NCBI RefSeq assembly: GCF_003614975.1
Contig: NZ_QZWI01000001.1
Location: 434,001 to 498,000 of the forward strand
Source: Rahnella bruchi
GTDB lineage: Bacteria; Pseudomonadota; Gammaproteobacteria; Enterobacterales; Enterobacteriaceae
Length of the DNA: 64,000 bases
Direction of reading: 5' to 3'
A program made the translations under genes and the position numbers. Under the pieces are notes generated by a model. It was not told where the DNA came from, made no database searches, and saw nothing but the letters and a program-made list of their open reading frames with translations. Of this stretch, positions 42,447-51,809 are shown one piece after another. Position 1 is the first letter of the stretch. Each line of letters begins with the position of its first letter.

Positions 42447-43940
42447 ATGTCTGATTCATTTGCGGCCTCTCCCGCCGCCTCTTCAGGGGACTACAGCCCA
42501 GATTCTGCGTCTGGCAAACCGGTGGTGATTCGTTCCGCTGCCGATATAACTCAGTTAGTGAACCGCGGCGCTGCGAAAATCAGCGACGCACGCATCGTGA
42601 TTGCTATCGCACTGGGCGGCGTTTTCCTCGACGCCTATGACCTCGGCGCGCTGGCTTTCGGGATGAAAGATATCACCCGCCAGTTTGGTCTGACACCTTC
42701 CGGCGCAGGCTTTGTGGCTTCCGCCATCACCTTCGGAGCGATTGTCGGCGCACTCTTTGGCGGCTATCTGACCGACAAAATTGGCCGTTACCGCGTATTC
42801 ATGGCCGACATGTTCTTCTTCGTGATCGCCGCACTGGCCTGCGCCTTTGCGCCGAACGAATGGGTGCTCGGCGGCTCGCGTTTCGTGATGGGATTAGGCG
42901 TCGGCATCGATTTACCCGTCGCGATGGCGTTTCTGGCGGAGTTTTCAAAACTTCAGGGGCGCGGCAATAAAGCCTCTCGCGTGGCGATGTGGTGCCCGAC
43001 ATGGTACGCGGCGATCAGCGTTTCTTATTTACTGGTTCTGCTGCTTTATGCAGTGCTGCCTGCCACGCATACCGACTGGTTGTGGCGTCTTATCCTCGGT
43101 TTCGGCGCGGTTCCGGCGATTCTTATCATCGCTATCCGCCACCGTTATATGAACGAATCACCAGTCTGGGCGGCGAATCAGGGCGACCTGCAAAGTGCGG
43201 CGGCGATCCTGCGTAAGTCTTACAACATCAATGCGGTTGTTGCCGACGATGCGGATAAAACGCCGCAGGTAAAAGTGCGCAAAGCCGCATGGCGCAACTA
43301 CGGCACGTTGTTGCAGGGCATTTATCTGCGCCGCACTGTACTGGCGACTGTTACTGCCGTAGCTTCATCCTTTGCCTATAACGCCGTGGCATTTGGCCTG
43401 CCGGTTATCTTATCCAGTTTCCTGCAACAGTCGATGATCAGCACCATTTTGTTCTCGCTTGGTCTGAATCTGTGCTTCGCCTTCGTTGGCGGTCTGATTG
43501 CGGTACGGTATGTGTCGAAATTTGGCGCGTGGAAAATGACCTACGCCGGTTATGCTTGCCAGCTGGTGGCGATGATCGGCCTCGCGCTGGTTGGCCGTCC
43601 GGCAGATGGCGGCGAAGCGGCGATTTCCATCGGCATGCTGGCGTTATTCCTGTTCGGTCAGGGCTTCGGTCCGGGTTCGCACACCATGACATTTGCCTCA
43701 CTGAGCTATCCGACGTCACTACGCGGCATGGGTGTCGGCTTCAACCAGACGCTGATGCGCACCAGCTCAACCCTTTCCCTGTTCCTGTTCCCGGTACTTT
43801 CCGCCGCACTCGGCACCGGCGTGTTCTGGGTGATCGCGTTAGCGCCACTGGCAGGCCTTATCGTGCTGACAGCGGTACGGTGGGAACCGTCGGGATATGA
43901 TGTGGATGCAGAGGATTTTAATGCCGAAGCCGGGCATTAA
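42447..43940 (+). CDS. MFS transporter (metabolite:proton symporter type)
   Basis: A 497-residue inner-membrane transporter with twelve predicted spans. Motif A occurs as GGYLTDKIGRYRVF after helix 2, and GVFLDAYDLGALAFGM in helix 1 is typical of the metabolite/aromatic-acid:H+ symporter branch. A long polar N-terminal tail (about 45 residues) precedes helix 1. Neither ATG 42447 nor ATG 42411 has a good binding site; 42447 is chosen because of the CRP-like site. The substrate is unknown, with the adjacent alcohol dehydrogenase as the only hint. A perfect 12-bp inverted repeat follows the gene. Confidence 0.82.
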   Translation: MSDSFAASPAASSGDYSPDSASGKPVVIRSAADITQLVNRGAAKISDARIVIAIALGGVFLDAYDLGALAFGMKDITRQFGLTPSGAGFVASAITFGAIVGALFGGYLTDKIGRYRVFMADMFFFVIAALACAFAPNEWVLGGSRFVMGLGVGIDLPVAMAFLAEFSKLQGRGNKASRVAMWCPTWYAAISVSYLLVLLLYAVLPATHTDWLWRLILGFGAVPAILIIAIRHRYMNESPVWAANQGDLQSAAAILRKSYNINAVVADDADKTPQVKVRKAAWRNYGTLLQGIYLRRTVLATVTAVASSFAYNAVAFGLPVILSSFLQQSMISTILFSLGLNLCFAFVGGLIAVRYVSKFGAWKMTYAGYACQLVAMIGLALVGRPADGGEAAISIGMLALFLFGQGFGPGSHTMTFASLSYPTSLRGMGVGFNQTLMRTSSTLSLFLFPVLSAALGTGVFWVIALAPLAGLIVLTAVRWEPSGYDVDAEDFNAEAGH

Positions 43941-44055
43941 GACGGCTTTTTCAACATGCGCTCCGTTCAGCAAGATTCCTGAATCGCCCGCACGATCTGT
44001 AATTCAAAACAATTCGGCTTTTCGTATCAAAATCAGTGAGGAAGACGTGGAGATC

Positions 44056-44085
44056 CCAAAGAGGGCTCGTCATAGCCCTCTTTGG
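44056..44085. repeat. Perfect 12-bp inverted repeat after the MFS gene
   Basis: CCAAAGAGGGCT-CGTCAT-AGCCCTCTTTGG. The stem is perfect; only TCGGTTT follows, so the T-run is weak. It is probably a transcript end for the MFS gene or for the convergent SUFU gene (CCAAA...: no A/T tail on that strand). Confidence 0.65.
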
Positions 44086-44176
44086 TCGGTTTCGGCACGA
44101 GTAGCCAAATGAGCGCAGTTATTGAGAAACCGAAATTCACTCGTTCTGAAGAAACTGCCCGATGTCCGGTCTGACA

Positions 44177-45283
44177 TCAAATCACCGCGCTTCTCGGCGC
44201 AAACACAAACCCGATGTCGTTCTCGATCATCGCGGCGACCAGTTCAAATCCCCCATTCGGTTTCGCCTGCGCAAACTCCAGCTCGCTGGTAAACACCGGG
44301 CTTACCCAGAACTGATTCACCGGATCACCGTAAATTTTTGGCAGACGCATTTTGTCCGCAGGGCCACAGAGCGCGGAGGAAATCACGTGACCTTCGAAAC
44401 CGAGGGGTGCCATCGGCGACATCAGCGTATGGCCTTCGCCCAGCCAGCTGAGCGTGGTCCAGGGAACCTGCGCATAGCCGGACAGCGCGCTCGCCATCTG
44501 CACGGCGTTTTCTTCAGTGACGTATTCTTTGCCGACCGAAAATGCCAGTTCGATGCGGCGGTGCTTTTCCGCATCATCGTTGAACACAATATCGATTTGC
44601 GGCATCGGGCGGATGCTCATGCCGACGGTGAAGAAGTAATAATTTTCTTCATCTTCGTGCTGGGAAATCGCCATCGGCGGCCAGCTGCCCTGATTGATCA
44701 GATAATATTTCAGCGACGGGCCAAAACGGTCTTCGTAGGATTCCAGCAGCTTGCGCTGAATTTTCGGCCACGGATTGGTGAATTCATTTTGCCAGTCACG
44801 CCAGAACAGACGTGTTTTTTCAGCCAGTTCACATTGGGTATTAGTCGAGGCAGATCCCAGCGGGAAAGTCAGCGGATTCTGTTTGATGCAGCCTGCGGAA
44901 TAACACACCGAATGGTCGATATACAAACTCCAGCCGGGGATCACCGCCAGCAACAATCCCTGATACCACAATGCCGCGCCGTCATCGCTTTCATTCCACA
45001 GGATCTGAATTTGTGCCGGATCCAGCGGTGCTTCGCCTTCCAGGTTGCGGCAATATTGCGCCGCCAGCATCGGGGCAATCCCCTGCTCCATCGCGTCGGT
45101 ATCATCGTTCACCGGCGCGGGCACCAGATTGCGAACCCAGCAGGCGCGCATTTTCGGAAAGCGGTCGCGCAAATCTTCGCGGGCGAAGATGTAGAAATAC
45201 ACCACGCGGTTGTCCTGCTCGACCAGCGCGGTCAGGGTTTGTTTGTCGTTACTGACTTCAGCAACAATGTCGGACTGGCGCAT
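44177..45283 (-). CDS. Suppressor-of-fused (SUFU) domain protein
   Basis: A 368-residue soluble protein. The C-terminal about 190 residues look like the bacterial SUFU domain: SWPPMAISQHEDEENYYFFT, VGMSIRPMPQIDIV, RRIELAFSV, WTTLSWLGEGHTL and the end block FWVSPVFTSELEFAQAKPNGGFE. The N-terminal half (DRFPKMRACWVRNLVPAP and GLLLAVIPGWSLYIDHSVCYSAG) is less familiar. Bacterial SUFU proteins are often proposed as immunity factors of polymorphic toxins, but no toxin gene lies beside this one, so a housekeeping or orphan role is equally possible. A 410-codon frame on the opposite strand is a shadow. Confidence 0.72.
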   Translation of the reverse strand: MRQSDIVAEVSNDKQTLTALVEQDNRVVYFYIFAREDLRDRFPKMRACWVRNLVPAPVNDDTDAMEQGIAPMLAAQYCRNLEGEAPLDPAQIQILWNESDDGAALWYQGLLLAVIPGWSLYIDHSVCYSAGCIKQNPLTFPLGSASTNTQCELAEKTRLFWRDWQNEFTNPWPKIQRKLLESYEDRFGPSLKYYLINQGSWPPMAISQHEDEENYYFFTVGMSIRPMPQIDIVFNDDAEKHRRIELAFSVGKEYVTEENAVQMASALSGYAQVPWTTLSWLGEGHTLMSPMAPLGFEGHVISSALCGPADKMRLPKIYGDPVNQFWVSPVFTSELEFAQAKPNGGFELVAAMIENDIGFVFAPRSAVI

Positions 45284-45424
45284 ATGACCTCAACAATATT
45301 AGGAAGCTTATTATTCCCTGTGATGGTCAGTGTAGAACGGATAAGCCAGCCCGATAACGGGCAATATTCCCAAAAATCCCCGATAAATCATTAAAACACG
45401 CGCTTTTTTATCAAAATATCGACA

Positions 45425-46321
45425 TCAGCGGCAGTACATGCGAAACAGTTGCGCCAGATACGCGGCCATTGGCGTCAGCGTGGTATCACGCCGCTGAATG
45501 AGATAGAACGTCGCTTTCGGCAGCGGCAGGTCGAGATCTAACGCCACCAGACTCTGGCCGATCACCGGATCGTTAATCACATCCACAGACAGCACACTGA
45601 GAAAATCGGTTTTCGCAATCAGGCTGGTGCATGACATAAATGTTTCGCAAATCACGCTGATATTCGGTTCCGCATCCATTTCACTGAACACTTCGCTGAG
45701 CAGTTTGTAATAGCTGCCGCGTGGCGTCGGCATGGTCCAGTCGCAGTGCCGCAACTCCTGCATCGAGCGGGCGTTTTGCATCGGATGACCCCTTCTTGCC
45801 ACCACGCGATACTCTTTATCCATAAGCTTTTCATATAACAGTTCGTTATCAAAGGGGCCCTGATAATAGGTATTCACGGTGAAATCCAGCTCACCCTGAC
45901 GCAGCTCAGGGATCATCGACACCAGCTGCCCTTCGGCGATCCGCACCTTCACATTGGGGAATTCGCGGTGAAACCTGTCGACCACTTCCGGCATAATGGT
46001 CCGCGCAATACTGGCACCCACACCGAGATTCACCCTGCCGCTGGTGCCACCCTGGCGCTGAGAAATATCTTCCTGTGCGACACGGAGCTCTTCCAGAATC
46101 AGGCTTGCGCGCTTAAAAAACGCTTCACCACAGTCAGTTAGCGTCACGCCCTGACGGCGGCGGACAAACAGCCGCGCCCCGAGGGTTTCCTCAAGTTCTT
46201 TAATCGATTTTGTCAGCGCAGGCTGCGACAAATTCAGCGTCCGGCTCGCAGCGCGGATACTGCCCTGACGTGCAACCGACACAAACGCCCGCAGTTGATG
46301 CATTTTTATTTGTGATGGCAT
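45425..46321 (-). CDS. abgR: LysR-family regulator AbgR
   Basis: A 298-residue regulator divergent from abgA. The N-terminal winged helix MHQLRAFVSVARQGSIRAAS and LNLSQPALTKSIKELEETLG closely match E. coli AbgR, as do VRIAEGQLVSMIPELRQGEL, VNTYYQGP and TMPTPRGSYYKLLSEVF in the ligand domain. ATG 46321 (MPSQIKMHQ) is chosen by homology; the frame extends to 46396 without support. It is expected to control abgABT, probably through the inverted repeat at 46331. Confidence 0.92.
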   Translation of the reverse strand: MPSQIKMHQLRAFVSVARQGSIRAASRTLNLSQPALTKSIKELEETLGARLFVRRRQGVTLTDCGEAFFKRASLILEELRVAQEDISQRQGGTSGRVNLGVGASIARTIMPEVVDRFHREFPNVKVRIAEGQLVSMIPELRQGELDFTVNTYYQGPFDNELLYEKLMDKEYRVVARRGHPMQNARSMQELRHCDWTMPTPRGSYYKLLSEVFSEMDAEPNISVICETFMSCTSLIAKTDFLSVLSVDVINDPVIGQSLVALDLDLPLPKATFYLIQRRDTTLTPMAAYLAQLFRMYCR

Positions 46322-46330
46322 GAAATTCTT

Positions 46331-46349
46331 TGATAACCCCTGATTATCA
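46331..46349. promoter_or_regulatory. Likely AbgR operator
   Basis: TGATAA-CCCCTGA-TTATCA is a 6-7-6 inverted repeat of LysR-type size, 10 bp from the abgR start in the abgR-abgA gap. Binding is an inference from position and symmetry. Confidence 0.45.
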
Positions 46350-46522
46350 CTAAGAAGATTTTGGCATCTTATATGCCCTGATTGCTTTATGTACATTGAA
46401 AATCATCTAAGGCCGCCTTTCGCCGCTTTCTGCGCCCGGGTCTGCACTTCTCAAAACGTTGATTTCCTCCTTTCTGCCGCTGCGCGGAAAGCCTGCATGT
46501 CTGTGTAAAAAGAGAGTCCGAG

Positions 46523-47839
46523 ATGGTTAATGAGATTTCTGAACGTGTAGAAAAGCTGTTCCCTTCCCTGCAAACGCAACGTCGTGACCTGCATAAATAC
46601 GCCGAATCCGGCTGGCTGGAATTCCGTACTTCCACGCTGGTGGCCGATCGTCTGGAAAAGCTCGGCTATTCGCTGCAACTGGGTAAAGAAGTCATCGATG
46701 CGGATTCCCGCATGGGTTTACCTTCTGCCACGGTGCTGGCTGAACAGGAACAACGTGCGCTGGAACAGGGGGCAATTGCCCGCTGGATGCCGCATTTTTC
46801 CGGCGGTTTCACCGGTATTGTCGCCACACTGGAAACCGGTCGCCCCGGTCCGGTGATGGGTTTTCGGGTCGACATGGACGCCCTGGATTTATGCGAACTG
46901 CTGGAAGATGAGCACCGTCCGTTCCGTGAAGGGTTTGCTTCCGCCAATCACGGCATGATGCACGCATGCGGTCACGACGGACACACCACCATTGGCCTCG
47001 GGCTGGCGGAAGTGCTGATGCAGGTACGTGACCAGTTGTGCGGCACCATCAAACTGATTTTCCAGCCCGCCGAAGAAGGCACTCGTGGCGCGAAATCGAT
47101 GGTTGAAGCAGGCGTGGTGGACGATGTGGATTATTTTACCGCCGTGCATATCGGCACCGGCGTACCCGCGAATCACATCGTTTGCGGTAACGACACGTTT
47201 ATGGCGACCACAAAACTCGACGTGAATTTCACCGGCGTGGCCTCACACGCGGGCGGCAAGCCGGAAGACGGACGCAATGCCCTGCTGGCCGCGGCGCAGG
47301 CAACGCTCGGTTTGCACGCGATCCCGCGTCACAGCGGCGGTGATTCACGCATCAACGTCGGCGTTTTACAGGCGGGCACCGGGCGTAACGTGGTGCCTTC
47401 CAGCGCCACGATGAAAGTGGAAACCCGCGGCACGACCAATGAAGTGAATGAATTTATTTACCAGCAGGCGCTGAAAGTGATTTCAGGCGCAGCCGAAATG
47501 CATCAGGTGAAATTCGATATCAAACTGATGGGCGCGGCGCAAAGCAGCACGCCGACCCCAGCCTGGGTGAATTACATCCACCGTCAGGCGGAAAAACTCG
47601 GCGAATTCGAGCACATCATTGACCGTCAGGAAGGCGCGGCCGGTTCTGAAGATGCCACGTACATGATGGAACGCGTGAAATCCCGCGGCGGCGAAGCCTC
47701 TTATGTCATTTTCGGCACCGATCTGAGCGCGGGTCATCACAATGAACTGTTCGATTTCGATGAAAAAGTGATGATGCAGGGCATCAAAACGCTGGCGGCA
47801 TTGGCGCTGAATATTGCTGAATTCAAAGGAGTGAACTGA
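46523..47839 (+). CDS. abgA: p-Aminobenzoyl-glutamate hydrolase subunit A
   Basis: One subunit of the heteromeric M20-family enzyme that cleaves p-aminobenzoyl-glutamate, a folate breakdown product. 438 residues against 436 in E. coli. Metal-site regions: MMHACGHDGHTTIGLGLAEV, QPAEEGTRGAKSMVEAG, and the C-terminal GTDLSAGHHNELFDF; the insert domain has VASHAGGKPEDGRNALLAAA. The N-terminal LHKYAESGWLEFRT aligns with AbgA. It is the first gene of abgABT; its stop overlaps the abgB start. Confidence 0.95.
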   Translation: MVNEISERVEKLFPSLQTQRRDLHKYAESGWLEFRTSTLVADRLEKLGYSLQLGKEVIDADSRMGLPSATVLAEQEQRALEQGAIARWMPHFSGGFTGIVATLETGRPGPVMGFRVDMDALDLCELLEDEHRPFREGFASANHGMMHACGHDGHTTIGLGLAEVLMQVRDQLCGTIKLIFQPAEEGTRGAKSMVEAGVVDDVDYFTAVHIGTGVPANHIVCGNDTFMATTKLDVNFTGVASHAGGKPEDGRNALLAAAQATLGLHAIPRHSGGDSRINVGVLQAGTGRNVVPSSATMKVETRGTTNEVNEFIYQQALKVISGAAEMHQVKFDIKLMGAAQSSTPTPAWVNYIHRQAEKLGEFEHIIDRQEGAAGSEDATYMMERVKSRGGEASYVIFGTDLSAGHHNELFDFDEKVMMQGIKTLAALALNIAEFKGVN

Positions 47840-49293
47840 TGGCTCATCAACAAAATATCGTCAATTTCATCAATGACTTTATTGATAACCAGCAACCCGC
47901 GCTGGCCGAAATCAGCGATGCCATCTGGGATCACCCTGAAACCCGCTTTGTGGAATCCTTCTCCTCAGCGTTACTGGCTGACAAACTCGAAGCCAGCGGA
48001 TTTGCGGTTGAGCGTGGTGTCGGTGGCATGGAAACCGCGTTTATTGCCAGCTTCGGCAGCGGTAAACCGGTGATCGCCCTGCTCGGAGAATTCGATGCGC
48101 TGGCTGGTTTAAGCCAGAAAGCCGGTTGCGATGTAGCGCAACCGCTGGTGGAAAACGGCAATGGACACGGCTGCGGTCATAATCTGCTGGGCACAGCAGC
48201 GCTCGGTGGGGCATTGGCGGTAAAAGCCTGGATGGAGCGCGAAAATCTTGCTGGCACGGTGCGCTTTTACGGGTGTCCCGGTGAAGAAGGCGGTTCCGGC
48301 AAAACCTTTATGGCGCGCGAAGGGTTATTCGATGACGTGGATGCCGCGCTGACCTGGCATCCGGAAACTTACAGCGGCATATTCAGCAATCAGACGCTGG
48401 CCAATATTCAGGCCTCATTCAGCTTTAAAGGCGTGTCCTCACACGCCGCCGCTGCGCCGCATCTCGGTCGCAGCGCGCTGGATGCCCTGACGCTGATGAA
48501 TACCGGCGCGAACTTCCTGCGCGAACACATCATTCAGGAAGCGCGCCTGCATTACGCAATCACCAATGCGGGCGGGATTTCGCCAAACGTGGTGCAGGCC
48601 GATGCCGAAGTGCTGTATCTGGTGCGCGCTCCGCAGATGGATCAGGCGCAGGCGATATTCGACCGCGTGGTGGATATTGCCAAAGGCGCGGCGCTGATGA
48701 CCGGCACACAGATGTCGATGCGCTTTGATAAAGCCTGTTCCAATTATGTCCCTAATCGCACGCTGGAAAGCGCGATGTATCAGTTCGTGCAGGCTTACGG
48801 CACACCGCATTACACCGACGAAGAGCGGGCATTTGCGGCGTCGATTCACGCCACGCTGACCGAACAGGATATCGATAATAATCTGCTGAATATTTCCCGC
48901 ACCAGCGGCGCAGAAGGCGTGGAATTCGCCGAAACCCTGCGCCATTCCCCGCTGACTGACCACGTTGCACCCTATGCCCCGAACGGCAATATCCTCTACG
49001 GTTCAACGGACGTCGGTGATGTCAGCTGGCTGGTGCCCACTGCACAGTGTTTCAGCCCGTGCTTTGCGGTCGGCTCGCCGCTGCATACCTGGCAGATTGT
49101 GTCGCAGGGACGCACTTCTGTCGCGCACAAAGGGATGTGTCTGGCGGCAAAAGTCATGTCATCGACCGCGATTGAACTGTTCACTCAGCCGGATTTACTG
49201 GCGGCCTGTCAGAAAGAGCGCGATGCACAACGCGCACGACGCCCGTATCAGTGTCCGATCCCGACCGGTGTGAAACCGTCACCACTGAAGTAA
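47839..49293 (+). CDS. abgB: p-Aminobenzoyl-glutamate hydrolase subunit B
   Basis: The second M20 subunit, 484 residues (E. coli 481). Metal-site motifs: VIALLGEFDALAGLSQKAG, GHGCGHNLLGTAALGGALA, CPGEEGGSGKTFMAREGLFD and the dimerisation insert VSSHAAAAPHLGRSALDAL. The final His-rich segment TSVAHKGMCLAAKVM is conserved. Both subunits are needed for activity in E. coli. It starts on the last base of the abgA stop codon, so the subunits are co-translated; abgT follows after 104 bp. Confidence 0.95.
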   Translation: MAHQQNIVNFINDFIDNQQPALAEISDAIWDHPETRFVESFSSALLADKLEASGFAVERGVGGMETAFIASFGSGKPVIALLGEFDALAGLSQKAGCDVAQPLVENGNGHGCGHNLLGTAALGGALAVKAWMERENLAGTVRFYGCPGEEGGSGKTFMAREGLFDDVDAALTWHPETYSGIFSNQTLANIQASFSFKGVSSHAAAAPHLGRSALDALTLMNTGANFLREHIIQEARLHYAITNAGGISPNVVQADAEVLYLVRAPQMDQAQAIFDRVVDIAKGAALMTGTQMSMRFDKACSNYVPNRTLESAMYQFVQAYGTPHYTDEERAFAASIHATLTEQDIDNNLLNISRTSGAEGVEFAETLRHSPLTDHVAPYAPNGNILYGSTDVGDVSWLVPTAQCFSPCFAVGSPLHTWQIVSQGRTSVAHKGMCLAAKVMSSTAIELFTQPDLLAACQKERDAQRARRPYQCPIPTGVKPSPLK

Positions 49294-49397
49294 ATCATTG
49301 ATGTCCGTTAATGAAGTAAACCGCTCATCCGCGCCCCGTTCCGGCGCTGATGGGCGAAAAAATTATAAAAAAATCAAACACGACAGAGGGTTAACAG

Positions 49398-50921
49398 ATG
49401 AGTATTCAGGCGCAGGACTCCGGCCAGAGCCCGGGAGGATTTCTCCAGTGGGTTGAACGCATTGGTAATAAAATTCCCAATCCGTTTTTATTATTTGTTT
49501 ATCTGATTGCTTTGCTGATGGTCGCCAGTGCGGTGATTTCAGGGTTCAACATCACGGCAGTAAACCCGACCAACGGCGAGATTATCCGCGTTAAAAATTT
49601 GCTGAGTGTGGAAGGCATTCAGTGGATTTTGCCGAACGTCATCAAAAATTTCAGCGGATTTACCCCGCTGGGTTCGATTCTGGCGCTGGTGATTGGTGCC
49701 GGACTGGCGGAGCGTGTCGGGCTGCTGCAAAGCCTGATGTATAAAATGGCGTCCAAAGTGAATGCCCGTTACGCCAGTTATATGGTGATTTTTATCGCTT
49801 TTTTCAGCCATATTTCGTCGGATGCTGCGCTGGTGGTGATGCCGCCGCTGGGCGCGCTGATATTCCTCGCGGTCGGTCGCCATCCGGTAGCCGGTTTACT
49901 GGCAGCCATTGCCGGTGTGGGCTGCGGGTTTACCGCTAATCTGCTGATTGTGACGACCGATGTGTTGTTGTCCGGCCTGAGTACCGAAGCGGCGAAAGCC
50001 ATCAATCCGGCGGTGCAGGTGAGCGTGATCGACAACTGGTACTTTATGGCTGCGTCGGTGATCCTGCTGACCATTGTCGGCGCTATCCTGACCGATAAAT
50101 TCGTCGAACCGCGCCTGCCGGTGTACCAGGGCGAACGCAATGAAGAGATGAAAAAGCTGACGCCGGAGCAGAACCGCGGACTGATGGCCAGCGGAGTTGC
50201 GGCGCTGGTGTTCATTGGGCTGGTCGCGTTGCTGGTAGTGCCGGAAGCCGCGCCGCTGCGTAACCCGAAAACCGGCGGGATTATTCCTTCGCCATTTATT
50301 CAGGGCATTGTGCCGCTGATCATTTTGTTCTTCTTCGTGATTTCAGTGCCTTATGGCATGGTCACGAAACAAATCCGCAACGCCAGCGACGTGCCGGATT
50401 TACTGGTCGACCCGATGAAATCGATGGCTGGGTTTATTGTGATGGTGTTCCCGCTCTCCCAGTTTGTGGCATTTTTTAACTGGAGCAATATGGGGAAATT
50501 CATGGCGATCGGGCTGACGGATGTGCTGGAAAACTTAGGCATGACCGGTATTCCGGCATTTCTCGGTCTGATCTTCCTGTCGGCGTTGCTGTGTATGTTT
50601 ATCGCCAGCGGCTCGGCAATCTGGTCGATTCTGGCACCGATTTTCGTGCCGATGTTTATGCTGCTCGGCTTCCATCCGGCTTTCGCACAAATCGTGTTCC
50701 GTGTGGCAGATTCCTCAGTGATCCCGCTCGCGCCCATGTCACCTTTCGTGCCGCTGTTCCTCGGCTTCCTTCAGCGGTACAACAAAGAGGCGAAACTCGG
50801 CACCTATTATTCGCTGGTGCTGCCATATCCGGTTGTGTTTTTCGTGGTGTGGCTGCTGATGCTGGTGGGCTGGTATCTGCTCGGTTTGCCGATCGGCCCC
50901 GGCGTTTATCCGCACCTTTAA
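49398..50921 (+). CDS. abgT: p-Aminobenzoyl-glutamate transporter AbgT
   Basis: A 507-residue inner-membrane transporter of the AbgT family that takes up p-aminobenzoyl-glutamate; some family members instead export sulfonamides. Conserved features: GFLQWVERIGNKIPNPFLLF at the N-terminus, VIGAGLAERVGLLQSLM, the re-entrant region FFSHISSDAALVVMPPLGAL, ADSSVIPLAPMSPFVPLF and the C-terminal LLMLVGWYLLGLPIGPG. About nine membrane helices plus two hairpins by family knowledge. GAGGG lies upstream of the ATG. It completes the abg operon. Confidence 0.95.
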   Translation: MSIQAQDSGQSPGGFLQWVERIGNKIPNPFLLFVYLIALLMVASAVISGFNITAVNPTNGEIIRVKNLLSVEGIQWILPNVIKNFSGFTPLGSILALVIGAGLAERVGLLQSLMYKMASKVNARYASYMVIFIAFFSHISSDAALVVMPPLGALIFLAVGRHPVAGLLAAIAGVGCGFTANLLIVTTDVLLSGLSTEAAKAINPAVQVSVIDNWYFMAASVILLTIVGAILTDKFVEPRLPVYQGERNEEMKKLTPEQNRGLMASGVAALVFIGLVALLVVPEAAPLRNPKTGGIIPSPFIQGIVPLIILFFFVISVPYGMVTKQIRNASDVPDLLVDPMKSMAGFIVMVFPLSQFVAFFNWSNMGKFMAIGLTDVLENLGMTGIPAFLGLIFLSALLCMFIASGSAIWSILAPIFVPMFMLLGFHPAFAQIVFRVADSSVIPLAPMSPFVPLFLGFLQRYNKEAKLGTYYSLVLPYPVVFFVVWLLMLVGWYLLGLPIGPGVYPHL

Positions 50922-50924
50922 GGG

Positions 50925-51791
50925 TCAGCTCAGACGTCCCATACGGCGCATGGCGCGATGCCATGAGCCGTTTCTCACCGCCCAGCGCAGTACGCCGGCG
51001 ATGCGTCGGGTGGCAAAACGAATTCTGCAACGCTTGCGCGGGGAAAAGGAAATTCCCAGTTGGGCAGCCGCCCAGTCGGGTAAAAGCTCAATTCCGGCAC
51101 TGATCATCAGGCTGCCGACCGGCTTCGCCAGACGGCTTGGCGCGGGGGCATTTTGCAATAATCTCACCACTTCCCGCGTGCGCTCATCGCAGCGTAACTG
51201 CGGGCGCATCGCCTGCAAATAATCCTCTACCGCCGCCACGCTGGCGGGCACATTTACCGCACCAAGGCTTTCTGCGACGCGGGAAAATTCCTGATAATAG
51301 CGGTTCTGATCGCTCAGACTGAGTGAAGGATTGCGATAACGCAGATGCGATTGCAGGAAACTGTACGCTTCGGCAACGTGAACCCAGACCAGTAAATCCG
51401 GATCACTGGCGGCATAAGGCGTGCCGTAAGCATCGGTTCCGGTGACGCGCAAATGGATAGATTTTACTTTTTCGATCAAGGTATTGGCATCATTGACCGG
51501 TGCAAAAGTCGTCGCTGAAATAAACTGACTGGTGCGACGAAGACGGCCAAGCATATCTTGACGAAATGAGGAATGATCCCAGACACCGGCGAGCGCCAGA
51601 GGATGGAGCATTTGCAGCAGTAAGGCACTGACACCACCGCAAAGCATTGAAGAGAAGTCTCCGTGAATTCGCCAGGTGATGCTGTCAGGGCCAAAAAGCC
51701 CCGGATCACCCGCCGGTTTCTCAAAGTCTATACCGCCTAACGCCAGGCCCGAAATACTCAGCACCTGGCGTTCTATTCTCTTTCTTAACAA
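50925..51791 (-). CDS. MpaB-type oxygenase (DUF2236)
   Basis: A 288-residue protein of the ER-bound oxygenase mpaB/rubber-oxygenase-like family. Family features: WRIHGDFSSMLCGGVSALLLQMLHPLALAGVWDHS (in parts), where the His residues are likely heme or metal ligands, FISATTFAPVNDAN, and LVWVHVAEAYSFLQ. The substrate is unknown; relatives cleave or oxidise hydrophobic chains. It lies 18 bp after the TetR-family gene on the same strand and is very likely its operon partner. It is convergent with abgT, with only 3 bp between stops. Confidence 0.84.
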   Translation of the reverse strand: MLRKRIERQVLSISGLALGGIDFEKPAGDPGLFGPDSITWRIHGDFSSMLCGGVSALLLQMLHPLALAGVWDHSSFRQDMLGRLRRTSQFISATTFAPVNDANTLIEKVKSIHLRVTGTDAYGTPYAASDPDLLVWVHVAEAYSFLQSHLRYRNPSLSLSDQNRYYQEFSRVAESLGAVNVPASVAAVEDYLQAMRPQLRCDERTREVVRLLQNAPAPSRLAKPVGSLMISAGIELLPDWAAAQLGISFSPRKRCRIRFATRRIAGVLRWAVRNGSWHRAMRRMGRLS

Positions 51792-51809
51792 TTGTCTAAA
51801 ACTCAGCGG

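Noticed and set aside
44162-45394. 410-codon open frame opposite the SUFU gene
   Set aside because: Its product is rich in His, Arg and Phe with no recognisable domain, while the minus-strand frame gives clear SUFU motifs. It is an antisense shadow.
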